Part shown: one piece after another, positions 6,651 to 6,855 of the stretch | Position numbering within the stretch: position 1 is the first letter of the stretch | Layout: each line of letters opens with the position of its first letter | NCBI GenBank assembly: GCA_012270635.1 | Contig: JAAXHX010000081.1 | Location: 1 to 6,855 of the forward strand | DNA length: 6,855 nt | Reading direction: 5' to 3' | Origin: Dehalococcoidia bacterium | GTDB lineage: Bacteria > Chloroflexota > Dehalococcoidia > Plut-88900 | Notes under the pieces: model-generated | What the model saw: only the letters and a program-made list of their open reading frames with translations | Database searches by the model: none | Told to the model about the DNA's origin: nothing | Made by a program: the position numbers and the translations under genes

Positions 6651-6667
6651 AAGGGAGCGCTCCCCTT
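6651..6667 (+). promoter_or_regulatory. Palindrome over the fumarase ribosome binding site
   Basis: AAGGGAG (6651-6657) is the Shine-Dalgarno sequence, eight bases before the TTG start at 6666. It lies in the perfect 12-base palindrome GGGAGCGCTCCC (6653-6664). As RNA, AAGGGA can pair with UCCC-C-UU around a GCGC loop, taking in the first two bases of the start codon. This would sequester the ribosome binding site, or the palindrome may be a DNA operator. Confidence 0.4.
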
Positions 6668-6855
6668 GACCGCCGAACAACCCACCAGAATCGAAAAAGA
6701 CTCCATGGGCGCCATGGAAGTCCCCGCCGACGCCTACTACGGCGCGTCCACCATGCGGGCCGTCCTCAATTTCCCCATCAGCGACCTCCGGTTCCCCCGC
6801 TCATTCATCCGCGCTCTCGGCCTGATAAAGCTCGCCGCTGCGGAAGTCAACTGCG
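6666..6855 (+). CDS. fumC: Class II fumarate hydratase, N-terminal part (runs off the right edge)
   Basis: This is the first 63 codons of a fumarase/aspartase superfamily enzyme. It shows RIEKDSMG (residues 8-15), [10 protein letters not shown] (17-26) and RAVLNFPIS (30-38), followed by [16 protein letters not shown]. The KDSMG form and the spacing favour class II fumarase (fumarate to malate, TCA cycle, no Fe-S cluster). Aspartate ammonia-lyase normally has EEDLLG here, so it is less likely but not excluded by so short a piece. The usual GAQTQRAV is GASTMRAV in this copy. The start is TTG 6666 with AAGGGAG eight bases upstream. The first ATG (6705) would delete the conserved RIEKDS block. 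The gene is divergent from sufB, and the catalytic Ser loop lies outside the window. Confidence 0.85.
   Translation, partial: MTAEQPTRIEKDSMGAMEVPADAYYGASTMRAVLNFPISDLRFPRSFIRALGLIKLAAAEVNC

Larger units (their letters stand above)
6378..6665. other. Divergent suf/fumC intergenic control region
   Basis: This 288-base stretch separates sufB (minus) from the fumarase gene (plus). It contains the sufB leader with a terminator-like hairpin, an AT-rich palindrome overlapping -10 hexamers, and a separate plus-strand promoter close to the fumarase. It stands out from the GC-rich genes because of the AT-rich block at 6490-6515. No tRNA, known riboswitch class or regulator gene was recognised in it. 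No SufR-type CAAC-N6-GTTG palindrome was seen. Confidence 0.8.

Noticed and set aside
6506..6715. 69-codon minus-strand frame across the fumarase start
   Set aside because: It overlaps the conserved fumarase N-terminus and the plus-strand promoter, has no recognisable family and no convincing ribosome binding site.

Overview
The window is about 60% G+C bacterial chromosome, tightly packed and housekeeping in character. It carries a complete five-gene SUF iron-sulfur cluster assembly operon, flanked by parts of two metabolic genes and one small membrane-protein gene. There are no phage, transposon, CRISPR, tRNA or rRNA signals. GC content, TTG and GTG starts and a SufU-type scaffold (usual in Firmicutes, Actinobacteria, Thermotogae and Chloroflexi) point to a high-GC bacterium outside the Proteobacteria. 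The style of the dehydrogenase and fumarase N-termini suggests Chloroflexota (Dehalococcoidia/SAR202-like), but this is a low-confidence inference.

Layout. Bases 1-224 (minus) are the first 74 codons of a zinc-type medium-chain alcohol dehydrogenase running off the left edge. Bases 440-982 (plus) encode a 180-aa membrane-anchored bacterial PH-domain protein. A bidirectional hairpin terminator (1031-1078) separates it from the convergent operon. Bases 1098-6377 (minus) hold sufB, sufC, sufD, sufS and sufU, read right to left: sufB-14 nt-sufC-36 nt-sufD, then 4-nt overlaps into sufS and sufU. Bases 6378-6665 are a divergent intergenic region. Bases 6666-6855 (plus) start a class II fumarase that runs off the right edge.

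How it works together. SufS takes sulfur from cysteine as a persulfide, SufU accepts and relays it, and the SufB-SufC-SufD ATPase scaffold builds the cluster. Gene order is the E. coli B-C-D-S order, with sufU where E. coli has sufE. There is no sufA, sufR or sufT in the window.

The most interesting part is the suf/fumC intergenic region. It has a 21-bp AT-rich palindrome with 7-7-7 architecture whose arms equal the PerR-type heptamer, and which also matches the Fur box at 13 of 19 positions. It overlaps perfect -10 hexamers. Downstream, inside the sufB leader, is a hairpin plus U-tract oriented like an intrinsic terminator for suf itself. Together they suggest metal- or oxidant-responsive initiation plus leader-level control. 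The divergent gene would be an iron-independent fumarase, which fits such a switch. I found no wholly new biological system.
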